A stretch of 31,111 nucleotides of DNA from Propionibacteriaceae bacterium. Lineage in GTDB: Bacteria > Actinomycetota > Actinomycetes > Propionibacteriales > Propionibacteriaceae. The notes beneath the pieces are model-generated. The model had not been told where the DNA came from, did not search any database, and worked only from the letters and a program-made list of their open reading frames with translations. Location: positions 1 through 31,111 of the forward strand of contig WQYJ01000001.1 of the NCBI GenBank assembly GCA_009781325.1, in the 5' to 3' direction. Within the stretch, counting starts at the first letter, position 1, and each line of letters starts with the position of its first letter. Of the stretch, positions 1-7,709 are shown one piece after another. A program made the translations under genes and the position numbers.

Positions 1-342
1 CCTCTTTCCTGCGGTGGGTTTTGTCACATTTTCTTGACCGAACCCACCGCCAGGGTGAGGATCGAACTGGGCAACCACCCCAGCCATCAGGCGTGATCCT
101 CATTCCAGCGGTGGATTCTGTCAAAAAAACACGACAAAACCCACCGCAAGAGAGAGGATGAGAACAAAACCCACCGCAAGAGAGAGGATGAGAACAAAAC
201 CCACCGCAGTGGGGAGGATTGGGGCAAAACCCACCGCAGTGGGGAGGATTGGGGCAAAACCCACCGCAGTGGAGAGGATTGGAGCAGAACCCACCGCAGT
301 GGAGAGGATTGGAGCAGAACCCACCGCAGTGGGAAGGATGCG
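1..342. repeat. 30-bp repeat array with two palindromic centres (locus 1)
   Basis: Seven head-to-tail 30-bp units fill 133-342. Each begins GACAAAACCCACCGC or a close variant, then has a variable stretch and an AGGAT block. To the left the units are inverted. The switch happens at a centre: GCGGTGGATTCTGTC (108-122), a 10-nt A-rich spacer (123-132), then GACAAAACCCACCGC (133-147). A second centre has GCGGTGGGTTTTGTC at 11-25, spacer 26-35 and GACCGAACCCACCGC at 36-50, with one unit on each side. Units inside the array differ mainly in the 5-7 nt between ACCCACCGC and AGGAT, and neighbours are most alike, as expected of local duplication. The array may extend beyond the left window edge. It ends about 70 bp before the DsbA-like gene. 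I do not recognise the family; function is unknown. Confidence 0.93.
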
Positions 343-411
343 GGTGCCACTCAAGCTATTACAGGAGTTTCGACGGAAATGGTACGCTAGGCATCGGCTG
401 AAAGGGACATC

Positions 412-1272
412 ATGGCTAAAGTAAAGCGTTCTGAAGTTGCTGCACAAGAGCAGGATGAGGTGAGTGAATCCACCACCACCGCTGAACCTGAAACATCGAC
501 GAAGACTTCTCGGGAACCTCGGGAACCTCGCGATGCTCGGGATCAGACAATTCGCACTTTACAGATTCTTGCGGTCATTCTTGGCGTGACAACGATCCTC
601 TTGGCGGTCACGGTGATGGTGCTGCTGCTTCGGGGAACACCTACCGACCCAGCCACTCCGACGGAAACTCCTCCGACGGCTGCACCGGTCTTTTCAACGA
701 CCTACATCCCGGTGACGGCGAATCCGAAACCCAATGCTATTGTCGTGGAACTCCACGATGACTACCAGTGCCCCTGGTGCGCTCGCGCCGAGTTGATCTT
801 CGGCGACGCTCTGTGGGAACTCGCCCAATCCGGTGACATTGATCTGCGCATCCAAGTCCGCACCCTTGTCGGTGATCAAATCATCCACAATGATTCATCA
901 CGGCGGGCCTCCCTCGGTGCTATCTGCGCTGACAAAGCAGGCTTCTTCTGGGGCTACCATTCAGCCCTCTTCGCCAATCAGCCACAGGAAGGCGTTGGAT
1001 TCACCGATGATCAGTTGCGTGTAGATTTCCCCGCCCAAGCAGGCATCACCGGCAAGGCGCTGCAGGAATTCCAGACCTGCTACGACACCCAGGCTGAAGC
1101 CAATCGGGTAGAGGCGATGGAGAATGAGGGTCAGTCGATGGGGATCCATGGCACGCCAGCCTTCATGGTGAACGGAATCAAGGTGAACTTCAATCTGCAG
1201 CCGGACTCAGCAGTGATCCAGCCAATCACGGCTGAGGATCTCCTGATAGGTCTTCAAGAACTAGGAATCTAA
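412..1272 (+). CDS. Membrane-anchored DsbA-family thioredoxin-like protein
   Basis: The 286-residue protein has a hydrophilic, charged N-terminal tail (about 1-45, with an REPREPRD repeat), one transmembrane helix at about 48-71, a Thr/Pro-rich linker, and an extracytoplasmic thioredoxin-fold domain of the DsbA/Thioredoxin_4 type. The redox motif CPWC is at residues 120-123, and the GTPAF segment supplies the cis-proline expected near the active site. The family oxidises or isomerises disulfides in exported proteins, and the anchor would hold it at the outer face of the membrane. The start at 412 is preceded by AAAGGGA at good spacing. The 3' end overlaps the convergent sirtuin gene by 12 nt. 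No partner such as VKOR or DsbB is visible here. The specific substrate is unknown. Confidence 0.88.
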   Translation: MAKVKRSEVAAQEQDEVSESTTTAEPETSTKTSREPREPRDARDQTIRTLQILAVILGVTTILLAVTVMVLLLRGTPTDPATPTETPPTAAPVFSTTYIPVTANPKPNAIVVELHDDYQCPWCARAELIFGDALWELAQSGDIDLRIQVRTLVGDQIIHNDSSRRASLGAICADKAGFFWGYHSALFANQPQEGVGFTDDQLRVDFPAQAGITGKALQEFQTCYDTQAEANRVEAMENEGQSMGIHGTPAFMVNGIKVNFNLQPDSAVIQPITAEDLLIGLQELGI

Positions 1273-1989
1273 GGCAAACGCCAGGGTTTCACCCACTGGT
1301 GCATGGATAGCCAAGGTTGCCTTATTGTCTGCCGGAGTCCGATCCTTGTTGATAACAACGAGGTTCTTCCCTCGAAACTCGTGGACAAGACCCGCAGCGG
1401 GATAGACAACCAGAGAGGTCCCGCTCACAATCAGAGTGTCTGCTTGCTGAAGTTCAGCAATTGAGCGTTCAATCACCTCAGGATCCAGCCCCTCTTCGTA
1501 CAAAACCACATCAGGGCGTACGATCTCGCCGCACTGTTCACAGGTGGGAATACCCTCACTGGCAAGCACATAGTCCATGGTGTAACGCGCAAAACAACCC
1601 AGGCAATAGTTTTTATGAGCACTGCCGTGAAGCTCCAACACATTATTCGACCCTGCTTGTTGGTGGAGTCCATCAATGTTTTGAGTGATCACTGCGCGCA
1701 GTTTGCCTTGGTCTTCCAACGCTGCCAAGGCCCGGTGAGCAGGATTAGGTTCAGCGTGAGGGTAGAGCAGATGGGCTTTGTAGTAGTCGAAGAACTCCGC
1801 TGGATGTGTGGCAAAGAAGGTATACCCCAGTACGACTTCAGGCGGAAACACCATGCCAGTTTCTTGGTTGAACAACCCCTGTGCTGAGCGGAAATCGGGG
1901 ATTCCTGATTCGGTCGACACTCCTGCCCCGCCGAAGAAAACAATACGCTGACTTTGGTCGATGATGGTGCGTAGTTGCGTCTGCGTCAT
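1261..1989 (-). CDS. cobB: NAD-dependent protein deacylase, sirtuin (Sir2/CobB family)
   Basis: The 242-residue protein is a compact bacterial sirtuin that removes acyl groups from lysines using NAD+. The NAD-binding GAGVSTESGIPDFR motif lies at residues 21-34, TQNIDGLH at 102-109, and the catalytic His in LHGS is residue 121. A complete zinc site is formed by Cys129, Cys132, Cys150 and Cys153. The VSGTSLVVYPA segment is the usual C-terminal part of the Rossmann fold. Its start overlaps the stop of the upstream alpha/beta hydrolase by 4 nt (ATGA), implying translational coupling. Its 3' end overlaps the DsbA-like gene. Deacetylase is the default assignment; preference for another acyl group cannot be read from the sequence. 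Confidence 0.94.
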   Translation of the reverse strand: MTQTQLRTIIDQSQRIVFFGGAGVSTESGIPDFRSAQGLFNQETGMVFPPEVVLGYTFFATHPAEFFDYYKAHLLYPHAEPNPAHRALAALEDQGKLRAVITQNIDGLHQQAGSNNVLELHGSAHKNYCLGCFARYTMDYVLASEGIPTCEQCGEIVRPDVVLYEEGLDPEVIERSIAELQQADTLIVSGTSLVVYPAAGLVHEFRGKNLVVINKDRTPADNKATLAIHAPVGETLAFALDS

Positions 1990-3113
1990 TCCTGCCCCAG
2001 TTCTGCAGCGGTTTTGTCTTGGGCGGAACGACTGCGTACGTACGCCAACTCCCAGCGGCGAATTTCATCGAAGAAGCGGGCGCGGATCTCTGGCTTGGAC
2101 AGCGAAACGTCGTGGAGTGCTCCGCTCAATCGTACTAAGGTTGTGTGCCAGCCTAAGAGATGAACTCGGGCTGCGATGCGGTCGACATCCAAGGCTAGGT
2201 CTGTGGATGTGCACTCTTCACCCCATTGTTTGGGGTCTGAAGATCTGGCAGATGTCAGAACCAGGACGGGACAGTCGATGCGCAGACCTGCTGCCACCCG
2301 ATCATGACCATTGAGGATGGCTTTGATCCATCCGGGGCGAGATGGCTGGGACTCTATTCTCTTCAAAGACAGGTCGTAGTCCCATTCCCCGTGGTATTTG
2401 ACGTGGAGGGAGCGCCCATACAAGTCACTGTCACTGGAGGGGAACTTCCATGTCGGCGAGGTCATCGATAAACCGCGGACCACCGGCGGGGTGAGTGCCC
2501 TGAAAAAGGCGGAGCCTTGCATATCGATCCAGGGTGCGTTGAGGATGACCCCAACGAAGGTCTTGGGCCTCTCGGATGCATAGAGACTCGCTGTTAACCC
2601 GCCTGTTGAATGGCCGGACAAGACGACATAATTGTGGTCGGCACGGATGACCTCCATGCAGGCGTCCAACTCCTCGAAATAGTCGCGGATATCCTCCACA
2701 TACCCCGGCAATTCCCCATCGCGGAGGCTACGCCCGTACCGATGAAGATCCACCGCATAGAAGTCATAGCCCAGGTCCTCGAAGAACTGGGCCACATGGG
2801 TCTGAAAGAAGTACTCATTCCAGCCATGGATATGCAGGACTGCCCGGCGGTGACGAGGTGGATGATGGCGGATAAGTGTGGAGACCAAACAACCTGTCCC
2901 CTCTTCAGCGAGCTGAGGCTGATCAGCGAGGGTATAGGTCAGAGTCTCATAGCCGTCCAGCAAGCGATCAGGAGCCCATTGGGTGGTCCATGTGGATTCC
3001 AAGGGTTGGTGGACAGGAGCATCGTCGAGATCCATCTCAGGTTGGTGAGACAGCGCAAAGCGCCATTTCGAGATCATGGATGCGAGTCCGGATCGAGATG
3101 GTGTAGGTTCCAT
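1986..3113 (-). CDS. Alpha/beta hydrolase, lysophospholipase/monoacylglycerol-lipase-like
   Basis: The 375-residue protein has an alpha/beta-hydrolase core of the Hydrolase_4 (serine aminopeptidase S33) type. The HIHGWNEYF segment near residue 95 supplies the oxyanion-hole region. GHSTGG at 167-172 is the nucleophile elbow with Ser169. A C-terminal LHDVSLS segment is the probable catalytic His. The first 50 residues are poorly conserved in kind, and an internal Met at 13 or 27 could be the true start, since the Shine-Dalgarno before 3113 is weak. No signal peptide is seen, so it is probably cytoplasmic. It lies 26 nt after the DUF3073 gene and overlaps cobB by 4 nt, so the three are probably co-transcribed. 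The likely reaction is hydrolysis of an ester or lipid; the substrate is unknown. Confidence 0.85.
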   Translation of the reverse strand: MEPTPSRSGLASMISKWRFALSHQPEMDLDDAPVHQPLESTWTTQWAPDRLLDGYETLTYTLADQPQLAEEGTGCLVSTLIRHHPPRHRRAVLHIHGWNEYFFQTHVAQFFEDLGYDFYAVDLHRYGRSLRDGELPGYVEDIRDYFEELDACMEVIRADHNYVVLSGHSTGGLTASLYASERPKTFVGVILNAPWIDMQGSAFFRALTPPVVRGLSMTSPTWKFPSSDSDLYGRSLHVKYHGEWDYDLSLKRIESQPSRPGWIKAILNGHDRVAAGLRIDCPVLVLTSARSSDPKQWGEECTSTDLALDVDRIAARVHLLGWHTTLVRLSGALHDVSLSKPEIRARFFDEIRRWELAYVRSRSAQDKTAAELGQE

Positions 3114-3139
3114 TGCCCCACAAGGATCAGGCTAAGCGC

Positions 3140-3358
3140 CTATTCCTCGCCTACTTCCTCATCCTCATCGAAGGGTTCGTCATCGACACCCTCCTCGTGG
3201 GAGAACTCTTCTACTAAATCGGCATATGCGGGAGGAATCTCACCACCCGAGCTTGTGCGCAACTCCTCTTCAAGAGATGCGAAATCGGTCGAATATGACC
3301 GATACTTTAATTCCCGAGCGACTTTTGTCTGCTTTGCCTTCTGACGGCCGCGCCCCAT
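3140..3358 (-). CDS. DUF3073 domain-containing protein
   Basis: This 72-residue protein has a basic start (MGRGRQKAKQ, then KVARELKY) and a very acidic C-terminal tail rich in Glu and Asp, the hallmark of the actinobacterial DUF3073 family. The start at 3358 is chosen because GAAGGAGG lies just upstream at ideal spacing; an in-frame ATG nine codons earlier lacks this. The family commonly sits beside purM in actinobacteria, as here (131 nt downstream of purM on the same strand). Function is unknown. The charge pattern suggests binding to nucleic acid or another protein, which is inference. It probably has its own promoter at 3425-3454. Confidence 0.9.
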   Translation of the reverse strand: MGRGRQKAKQTKVARELKYRSYSTDFASLEEELRTSSGGEIPPAYADLVEEFSHEEGVDDEPFDEDEEVGEE

Positions 3359-3424
3359 AGGGTCAGCCTCCTTCACTCGCGGCAACCCCGCGCTACTAAT
3401 TGAGAGTGTTCATTCGTAGTCACT

Positions 3425-3454
3425 AGACTACCTGCTCAGTACGGCTTGGTCCAA
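3425..3454 (-). promoter_or_regulatory. Promoter candidate for DUF3073 gene
   Basis: On the minus strand TTGGAC (3449-3454) and TAGTCT (3425-3430) are separated by 18 nt, a good sigma-70-like pair. The -35 overlaps a short perfect palindrome, GGCTTGG-A/T-CCAAGCC (3443-3457), which could be an operator or a weak purM terminator stem without a T-run. The box lies 66 nt before the DUF3073 start. Confidence 0.5.
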
Positions 3455-3489
3455 GCCGACACACATGCGGCCATCTAGGAAGCCACGGC

Positions 3490-4545
3490 TTAAGGATGAA
3501 TCCCGGATAAGACAGCTCCAGGCTCCCCAGAATTCCTGGTGGTGACGACTCCGCCGTCCCAGGCTGCGATCCCCTGTGAGTTCAGCAGAGCCAACCCAGG
3601 TTCAATGGAGGATTCAGGGCAGATAATCACCATGCCGACCCCCATGTTCAGGGTCTCTTCGATATCCGGCTGGCTGATTCCGCCTACATCGGCGACGAAG
3701 GAGAATACCGGCGCTGGAGTCCAGGTTGCACGATCGATCCGGGCAACCAGATTCTCGGGGATAACCCTGCCAAGATTATTCGCCAACCCACCGCCTGTGA
3801 TGTGGCTCATGGCATGAACCTCGACAGTACGGATGAGATCCAGGCAATGTTTGGCATAGACCATGGTGGGTGTCAGGAGTTCTTCCCCAAGAGTACGTCC
3901 AAAGTCCTCAATATGGGCTTCCAGAGGTATCTTCGCTTTCTCCAACAGCACGTGACGTACCAAAGAGTAGCCGTTGGAGTGCAACCCTGAGGAGGCTAGA
4001 CATAACAGCCGATCCCCTGCGCGTACTCGATGCGACCCCAGTATCTCATCGCTCTCAACGACACCTGTTGTTGCTCCGGCAACGTCGTACTCATCCTCGC
4101 CAAGTAAGCCTGGATGCTCCGCGGTTTCACCGCCCAGCAGAGCCGCCCCCGCTTGCACGCAGCCCGCCGCGATCCCCGAAACGATGGAAGCGATCCTTTC
4201 AGGTTTGACCTTTCCGCAGGCAATGTAATCGGTGACAAAGAGAGGTTCGGCTCCTACGACAACCAGATCATCGACCAGCATCCCTACCAGATCGAAACCG
4301 ATAGTGTCATGGATATCCATCGCAGATGCAATAGCGACCTTGGTGCCCACTCCATCGGTTGAGGTTGCCAGGATGGGCTGGCGATAGGTCTTCAAGGCCG
4401 AGGCATCAAATAGCCCGGCGAAGCCTCCCAAACCGCCGACGACCTCTGGGCGCTTGGTCGCTGCGACATGAGCTTTCATTAACTCCACAGCGCGCTCGCC
4501 GGCCTGGATATCTACTCCAACTTGGGCATAGGCAGACTGACTCAT
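3490..4545 (-). CDS. purM: Phosphoribosylformylglycinamidine cyclo-ligase (AIR synthetase)
   Basis: PurM closes the imidazole ring of FGAM with ATP to give AIR, the fifth step of de novo purine synthesis, in the cytoplasm. The 351-residue length is normal. The N-terminal YAQVGVDIQAGERAVELMK and ATSTDGVGTKV segments are conserved PurM motifs, followed by the LLGGETAEHPG region and the late HITGGGLANNLGRV motif. It starts 11 nt after the purF stop, so the two are surely co-transcribed, and they form a conserved actinobacterial block with the downstream DUF3073 gene. The ATG at 4545 has AAGGAG upstream. No damage or unusual residue is seen. Confidence 0.98.
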   Translation of the reverse strand: MSQSAYAQVGVDIQAGERAVELMKAHVAATKRPEVVGGLGGFAGLFDASALKTYRQPILATSTDGVGTKVAIASAMDIHDTIGFDLVGMLVDDLVVVGAEPLFVTDYIACGKVKPERIASIVSGIAAGCVQAGAALLGGETAEHPGLLGEDEYDVAGATTGVVESDEILGSHRVRAGDRLLCLASSGLHSNGYSLVRHVLLEKAKIPLEAHIEDFGRTLGEELLTPTMVYAKHCLDLIRTVEVHAMSHITGGGLANNLGRVIPENLVARIDRATWTPAPVFSFVADVGGISQPDIEETLNMGVGMVIICPESSIEPGLALLNSQGIAAWDGGVVTTRNSGEPGAVLSGIHP

Positions 4546-4556
4546 TGATGATCTCC

Positions 4557-6032
4557 TTAAGATTGCTGGATACGCTCAGCGCTGGCAAGACCCATGCAGT
4601 TGGCGCCGAGGCAAAGCTTATGGGCATCGTTGGGCGGCACAGGTACGACGTAGTTCCCATCGAAGCAGGCGCAGCACAGCCGCGGCTTTTCCACGTGTGT
4701 GGCAGCAATCAGGGAGTCCAAGGATACATATCCCAAAGAATCAGCCCCAATGAACTCACAAATCTGGGCAACATCCATGTGCCGCGAGATCAACTCATTC
4801 GGATCGGCGAAGTCGATGCCGTAGAAGCAGGGCCACATCACTGGCGGAGATGAGATACGGACATGGACCTCAGCAGCACCGGCTTGGCGCAGCATGGATA
4901 CCACTTGGGCGAAGGTGTTTCCGCGCACGATGGAGTCATCGACGACAACAAGTCTCTTCCCGGCTACCACGTGTTTGAGCGGGTTGAGCTTCAGGCGGAT
5001 CCCCAATTGGCGAAGAGTCTGAGAGGGCTGGATGAATGTACGCCCCACATAGGCATTCTTCAGCAAACCCTGACCGTAGGGTATTCCGGATCCAGCGGCG
5101 TACCCGATGGCTGCTGGTGTACCGGAGTCCGGAACTGGGATCACCAGATCGGCAATGGCTGGCTCTTCCTCGGCAAGGAGTTTTCCGATCTTGACCCGGA
5201 CATTGTGGATGATTCGTCCGTTCAGCATGGAGTCGGGGCGGGCGACATAGACGTACTCAAAGAGGCATTCTCTTCTGTCGGCTTCCGCAAATCGAACGGA
5301 GCGTACTCCGCGCTGGTCGATCGTCAGGAACTCCCCTGGTTCGACTTCGCGGAGAAATTGAGCACCGATGATATCCAGGGCAGCAGATTCGGAGGCAACA
5401 ACCCACCCGGAAGCGAGTCTGCCGATACACAGCGGCCGCATCCCATGTCTGTCCCGGGCGGCATAGAGACGATCCTTAGTCAAAAGCACAAGGGAAAAGG
5501 CGCCTTCGATTCGAGGAAGTACTGCCAGCGCAGCCTGGTCGCACGGTCCCTCCTGGCTGGCAAGCAAGCCTGCCAGGATGACTGTGTCTGAACTGGAATC
5601 CATCCGCGTCTTATCCGGTACAGTTTGGCCAGGTTTTTCAGACTCCAGCCATGCCTGAAGTTGGGCAATATTGGTGATATTCCCGTTGTGGGCTAAGGCG
5701 ATGTCGCCGTAGTTCGTTGCACAGAAGGTCGGCTGGGCATTCTCCCATTCGAGGGAACCAGCCGTGGAATAGCGGGTATGTCCGATGGCGATCGACCCCT
5801 GCAGGGTTTGAAGTGTGGTCTCATTGAAGACCTGGGATACCAGGCCAATGTCCTTGAATACTGTGATTCGCTCGCCATTCGCGACTGCCATGCCAGCAGA
5901 CTCTTGGCCGCGGTGCTGGAGAGCGAATAAGCCGAAATAGGTGAGTTTAGAGACTTCTTCATCTGGAGCCCAGACCCCGAAAACTCCGCATTCTTCTTTG
6001 GGTTGGTCGTCGCACAGGGATTCGAAATTCAC
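4557..6032 (-). CDS. purF: Amidophosphoribosyltransferase
   Basis: PurF makes phosphoribosylamine from PRPP and glutamine, the committed step of purine synthesis. The 491-residue protein carries a short propeptide ending in EECGVFG, so Cys15 would become the N-terminal nucleophile after cleavage. The class-II glutaminase domain contains GHTRYSTAG (84-92) and HNGNI (115-119). The phosphoribosyltransferase domain carries the PRPP loop VVVDDSIVRGNT (362-373). Cysteines at REC (255-257 region) and in the C-terminal CCACF segment fit the 4Fe-4S form of the enzyme. The start is GTG at 6032. There is no Shine-Dalgarno; instead a TAAAGT box lies exactly 6 nt upstream, suggesting a leaderless mRNA. 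The gene is followed at 11 nt by purM. Confidence 0.98.
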   Translation of the reverse strand: MNFESLCDDQPKEECGVFGVWAPDEEVSKLTYFGLFALQHRGQESAGMAVANGERITVFKDIGLVSQVFNETTLQTLQGSIAIGHTRYSTAGSLEWENAQPTFCATNYGDIALAHNGNITNIAQLQAWLESEKPGQTVPDKTRMDSSSDTVILAGLLASQEGPCDQAALAVLPRIEGAFSLVLLTKDRLYAARDRHGMRPLCIGRLASGWVVASESAALDIIGAQFLREVEPGEFLTIDQRGVRSVRFAEADRRECLFEYVYVARPDSMLNGRIIHNVRVKIGKLLAEEEPAIADLVIPVPDSGTPAAIGYAAGSGIPYGQGLLKNAYVGRTFIQPSQTLRQLGIRLKLNPLKHVVAGKRLVVVDDSIVRGNTFAQVVSMLRQAGAAEVHVRISSPPVMWPCFYGIDFADPNELISRHMDVAQICEFIGADSLGYVSLDSLIAATHVEKPRLCCACFDGNYVVPVPPNDAHKLCLGANCMGLASAERIQQS

Positions 6033-6044
6033 AGCACTACTTTA
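6033..6044 (-). promoter_or_regulatory. Putative -10 box for a leaderless purF transcript
   Basis: On the minus strand TAAAGT (6039-6044) ends 6 nt before the purF GTG, so transcription would begin at or next to the start codon. No Shine-Dalgarno is present between the box and the start, and no convincing -35 was found. Confidence 0.42.
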
Positions 6045-6070
6045 CCGATCAGAAACAATGGTTCGCGACT

Positions 6071-7390
6071 TCATCCACCATTGATGTGCTCGGCGAGTCC
6101 GGTGAGGAAGCAGACCTGAGCATTAACGGTACGTACGAGGTCTGACAAGCTGACGGATTCGTTCTCAGCGTGCATCCGAGAATCAGGATCAGCGATGCCT
6201 GTCACGAGGAATTCTGCATCGGGGAAGGCTTCATGGAGTTCGCCCACGAGAGGAATCGCCCCGCCCTGACCGATCAGCACAGGTGGAATACCAAAGGCTT
6301 CGGTGTAGGCCTTGAGTCCGGCTTGAACCAGCGGCCCATCAATACCCACCTGACCTGGATTACCGAGGTTGCCTCGAATCACTCGTACGTGAGCGCCCCA
6401 TCCGATGTGAGACTCACAGTGAGCTTCTAAAGCATCGAGAGCCGCAGAGGCTTCCATGCCAGGCGGTACCCGCATGCTTACACGTGCCCGAGCTGATGGC
6501 AAAAGAGTATTGGACGATTCTGCGATGGAAACGGTGTCCATACCAATGATGCACAGGGCCGGCTTTGCCCAGAGCCGGTCAGCCAGTGAGCCAGAACCCA
6601 TATTATGAACCCCATCCAGCATTCCTGCGGATTCACGGAGGTCTTCTTCGCGGAAGTCAACATCAAAGTGAGTGGAGACCTCCAACCCCTCAATAGCAAC
6701 ATCGCCCTGGTCAGTATGCATGGTGGCTAGGAGTCGACACAGGACAGTGAGGGCATCGGGGGCTACTCCTCCGAATTGCCCGGAGTGTACGCCGTGGTCC
6801 AGGGTCGATACTTCGATAATGGCATCACAGACTCCTCGCAGTGTCGTGGTGAAGGCAGGTATTCCGACATCCCAGTTGCCCGAGTCCAGAATGACGAAGG
6901 CATCAGCGCGAAGGAGTTCTCTATGGTCGCGGATGAAGTCCAGGATGTGAGGTGAACCAACTTCTTCTTCGCCTTCGATGAAGATCGTCACCCCGACCGG
7001 TGGTTTTCCGTTGAAGGCACGCAGGGTCGCTAGGTGGACAGCTATTCCGCCCTTGTCGTCGGCAGAGCCTCGTCCGAACAACCGATCACCGACCTGGGTC
7101 AGTTCCAGCGGCGGATGGTCCCAGGTGTCCGGATTACCGATGGGCTGAACGTCATGGTGGGAATAGAAGCAGATCCTCGGAGCACCCTCAGGTGCCGGGA
7201 ACCGACCAACAACCGCCGGATCGCAGGGACCTTCAATGATGCGTACATCCGGGCAGCCAACGTCGATAAGCATCGCTGCGATGAGTTCGGCCGAGGTCTT
7301 CAGGTCAGGCGCATGGGCGGGTATCGCACCGACCGAGGGAATGGGTACGAGACGGGCTAGGTCGGTCATCACTTGTTCTTGAATACTCAC
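6071..7390 (-). CDS. M20 family metallopeptidase (dipeptidase)
   Basis: The 439-residue protein is a di-zinc M20 peptidase of the type often annotated as dipeptidase. It shows the metal-ligand motif SHHD (77-80), GRGSADDKGG (106-115) with the bridging Asp, the catalytic EGEEEVG (139-145), and a late His in RMHAENE. An inserted dimerisation domain occupies the middle. The reading frame stays open for 55 codons upstream to an ATG at 7555. I prefer the GTG at 7390 because VSIQEQV followed by DLARLVPIPS is how family members usually begin, and a TAGGCT box lies 7 nt before it. The frame upstream crosses a terminator-like hairpin. It is the first gene of the minus-strand run leading to purF (38 nt gap). 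Substrate is unknown. Confidence 0.88.
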   Translation of the reverse strand: MSIQEQVMTDLARLVPIPSVGAIPAHAPDLKTSAELIAAMLIDVGCPDVRIIEGPCDPAVVGRFPAPEGAPRICFYSHHDVQPIGNPDTWDHPPLELTQVGDRLFGRGSADDKGGIAVHLATLRAFNGKPPVGVTIFIEGEEEVGSPHILDFIRDHRELLRADAFVILDSGNWDVGIPAFTTTLRGVCDAIIEVSTLDHGVHSGQFGGVAPDALTVLCRLLATMHTDQGDVAIEGLEVSTHFDVDFREEDLRESAGMLDGVHNMGSGSLADRLWAKPALCIIGMDTVSIAESSNTLLPSARARVSMRVPPGMEASAALDALEAHCESHIGWGAHVRVIRGNLGNPGQVGIDGPLVQAGLKAYTEAFGIPPVLIGQGGAIPLVGELHEAFPDAEFLVTGIADPDSRMHAENESVSLSDLVRTVNAQVCFLTGLAEHINGG

Positions 7391-7403
7391 AGGCCCCAGC
7401 CTA
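7391..7403 (-). promoter_or_regulatory. Putative -10 box for a leaderless M20 peptidase transcript
   Basis: On the minus strand TAGGCT (7398-7403) lies 7 nt before the GTG at 7390, with no Shine-Dalgarno in between. It sits just after the terminator-like hairpin, so the peptidase could have its own promoter independent of the leader. No good -35 was found. Confidence 0.35.
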
Positions 7404-7414
7404 CGCACCCGGTC

Positions 7415-7455
7415 AAGAAAAAGCGATGGTGGCGGCTTGGGGAACCGCCACCATC
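7415..7455 (-). terminator. Intrinsic terminator-like hairpin
   Basis: An 11-bp perfect stem (7445-7455 with 7425-7435) with a 9-nt loop is followed on the minus strand by GC then TTTTTCTT (7415-7422). It lies 25 nt upstream of the GTG start of the M20 peptidase, so it either ends an upstream short transcript or attenuates the peptidase. Confidence 0.65.
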
Positions 7456-7594
7456 CGGGGTGGAATAATCCGATTTTCATCGGACGAACCGAAGCAACGG
7501 GGAAAGCTTCAGCTCTAAAACGCTCGATTATTGTGGGTCTACCGCCACGCCCCATGCAGAACCCTTAACTATCACAAGGCTATCAGCTTTGTAA
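7415..7594 (-). ncRNA. Candidate leader RNA/attenuator or small RNA upstream of M20 peptidase
   Basis: The 319-nt gap between the M20 peptidase and the DUF937 gene holds this unit on the minus strand; the rest of the gap (7595-7709) is AT-rich with nothing I recognise. A promoter-like pair TTACAA (7589-7594) and TAGTTA (7566-7571) has 17-nt spacing. It is followed by a 6-bp stem TCCGAT/ATCGGA with a GAAA tetraloop (7469-7484). Next comes a perfect 11-bp stem, GATGGTGGCGG (7445-7455) with CCGCCACCATC (7425-7435), then GC and TTTTTCTT. The transcript would be about 145 nt. An earlier GTGGCGG (7542-7548) could compete for the 3' arm of the terminator stem. The hairpin would read Gly-Trp-Trp-Arg in the peptidase frame. 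No known riboswitch was recognised. Confidence 0.45.
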
Positions 7595-7709
7595 CCATTG
7601 TACAAGCCTTTTTAATCCATTTTCTGGAGTTTCATCCACTGGGAATTCTGAAAGCGGGATAGGCGGTATCTCGGACAATTATTGATTCAAATTAATTGGC
7701 TTCTCCGAC

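Noticed and set aside
133..342. Possible CRISPR array
   Set aside because: Units are contiguous 30-bp tandem copies with no unique spacers, no cas genes are in the window, and the orientation flips at a centre.
87..447. Overlapping open frames on both strands through the repeat array, giving ten-residue protein repeats
   Set aside because: A 30-bp period is divisible by three, so any frame free of stops in one unit stays open throughout. There is no convincing Shine-Dalgarno or leaderless signal, and frames are open on both strands. A repeat artefact is the simpler reading.
4863..5591. 242-residue open frame on the plus strand inside purF
   Set aside because: It is antisense to the conserved PurF domains and shows no domain of its own.
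7415..7480. Trp-operon leader peptide suggested by the Trp-Trp codons in the hairpin
   Set aside because: The downstream gene is a peptidase, not a trp gene, the Trp codons lie within the terminator stem itself, and no stop codon separates the frame from the peptidase. Kept only as a generic attenuator candidate.
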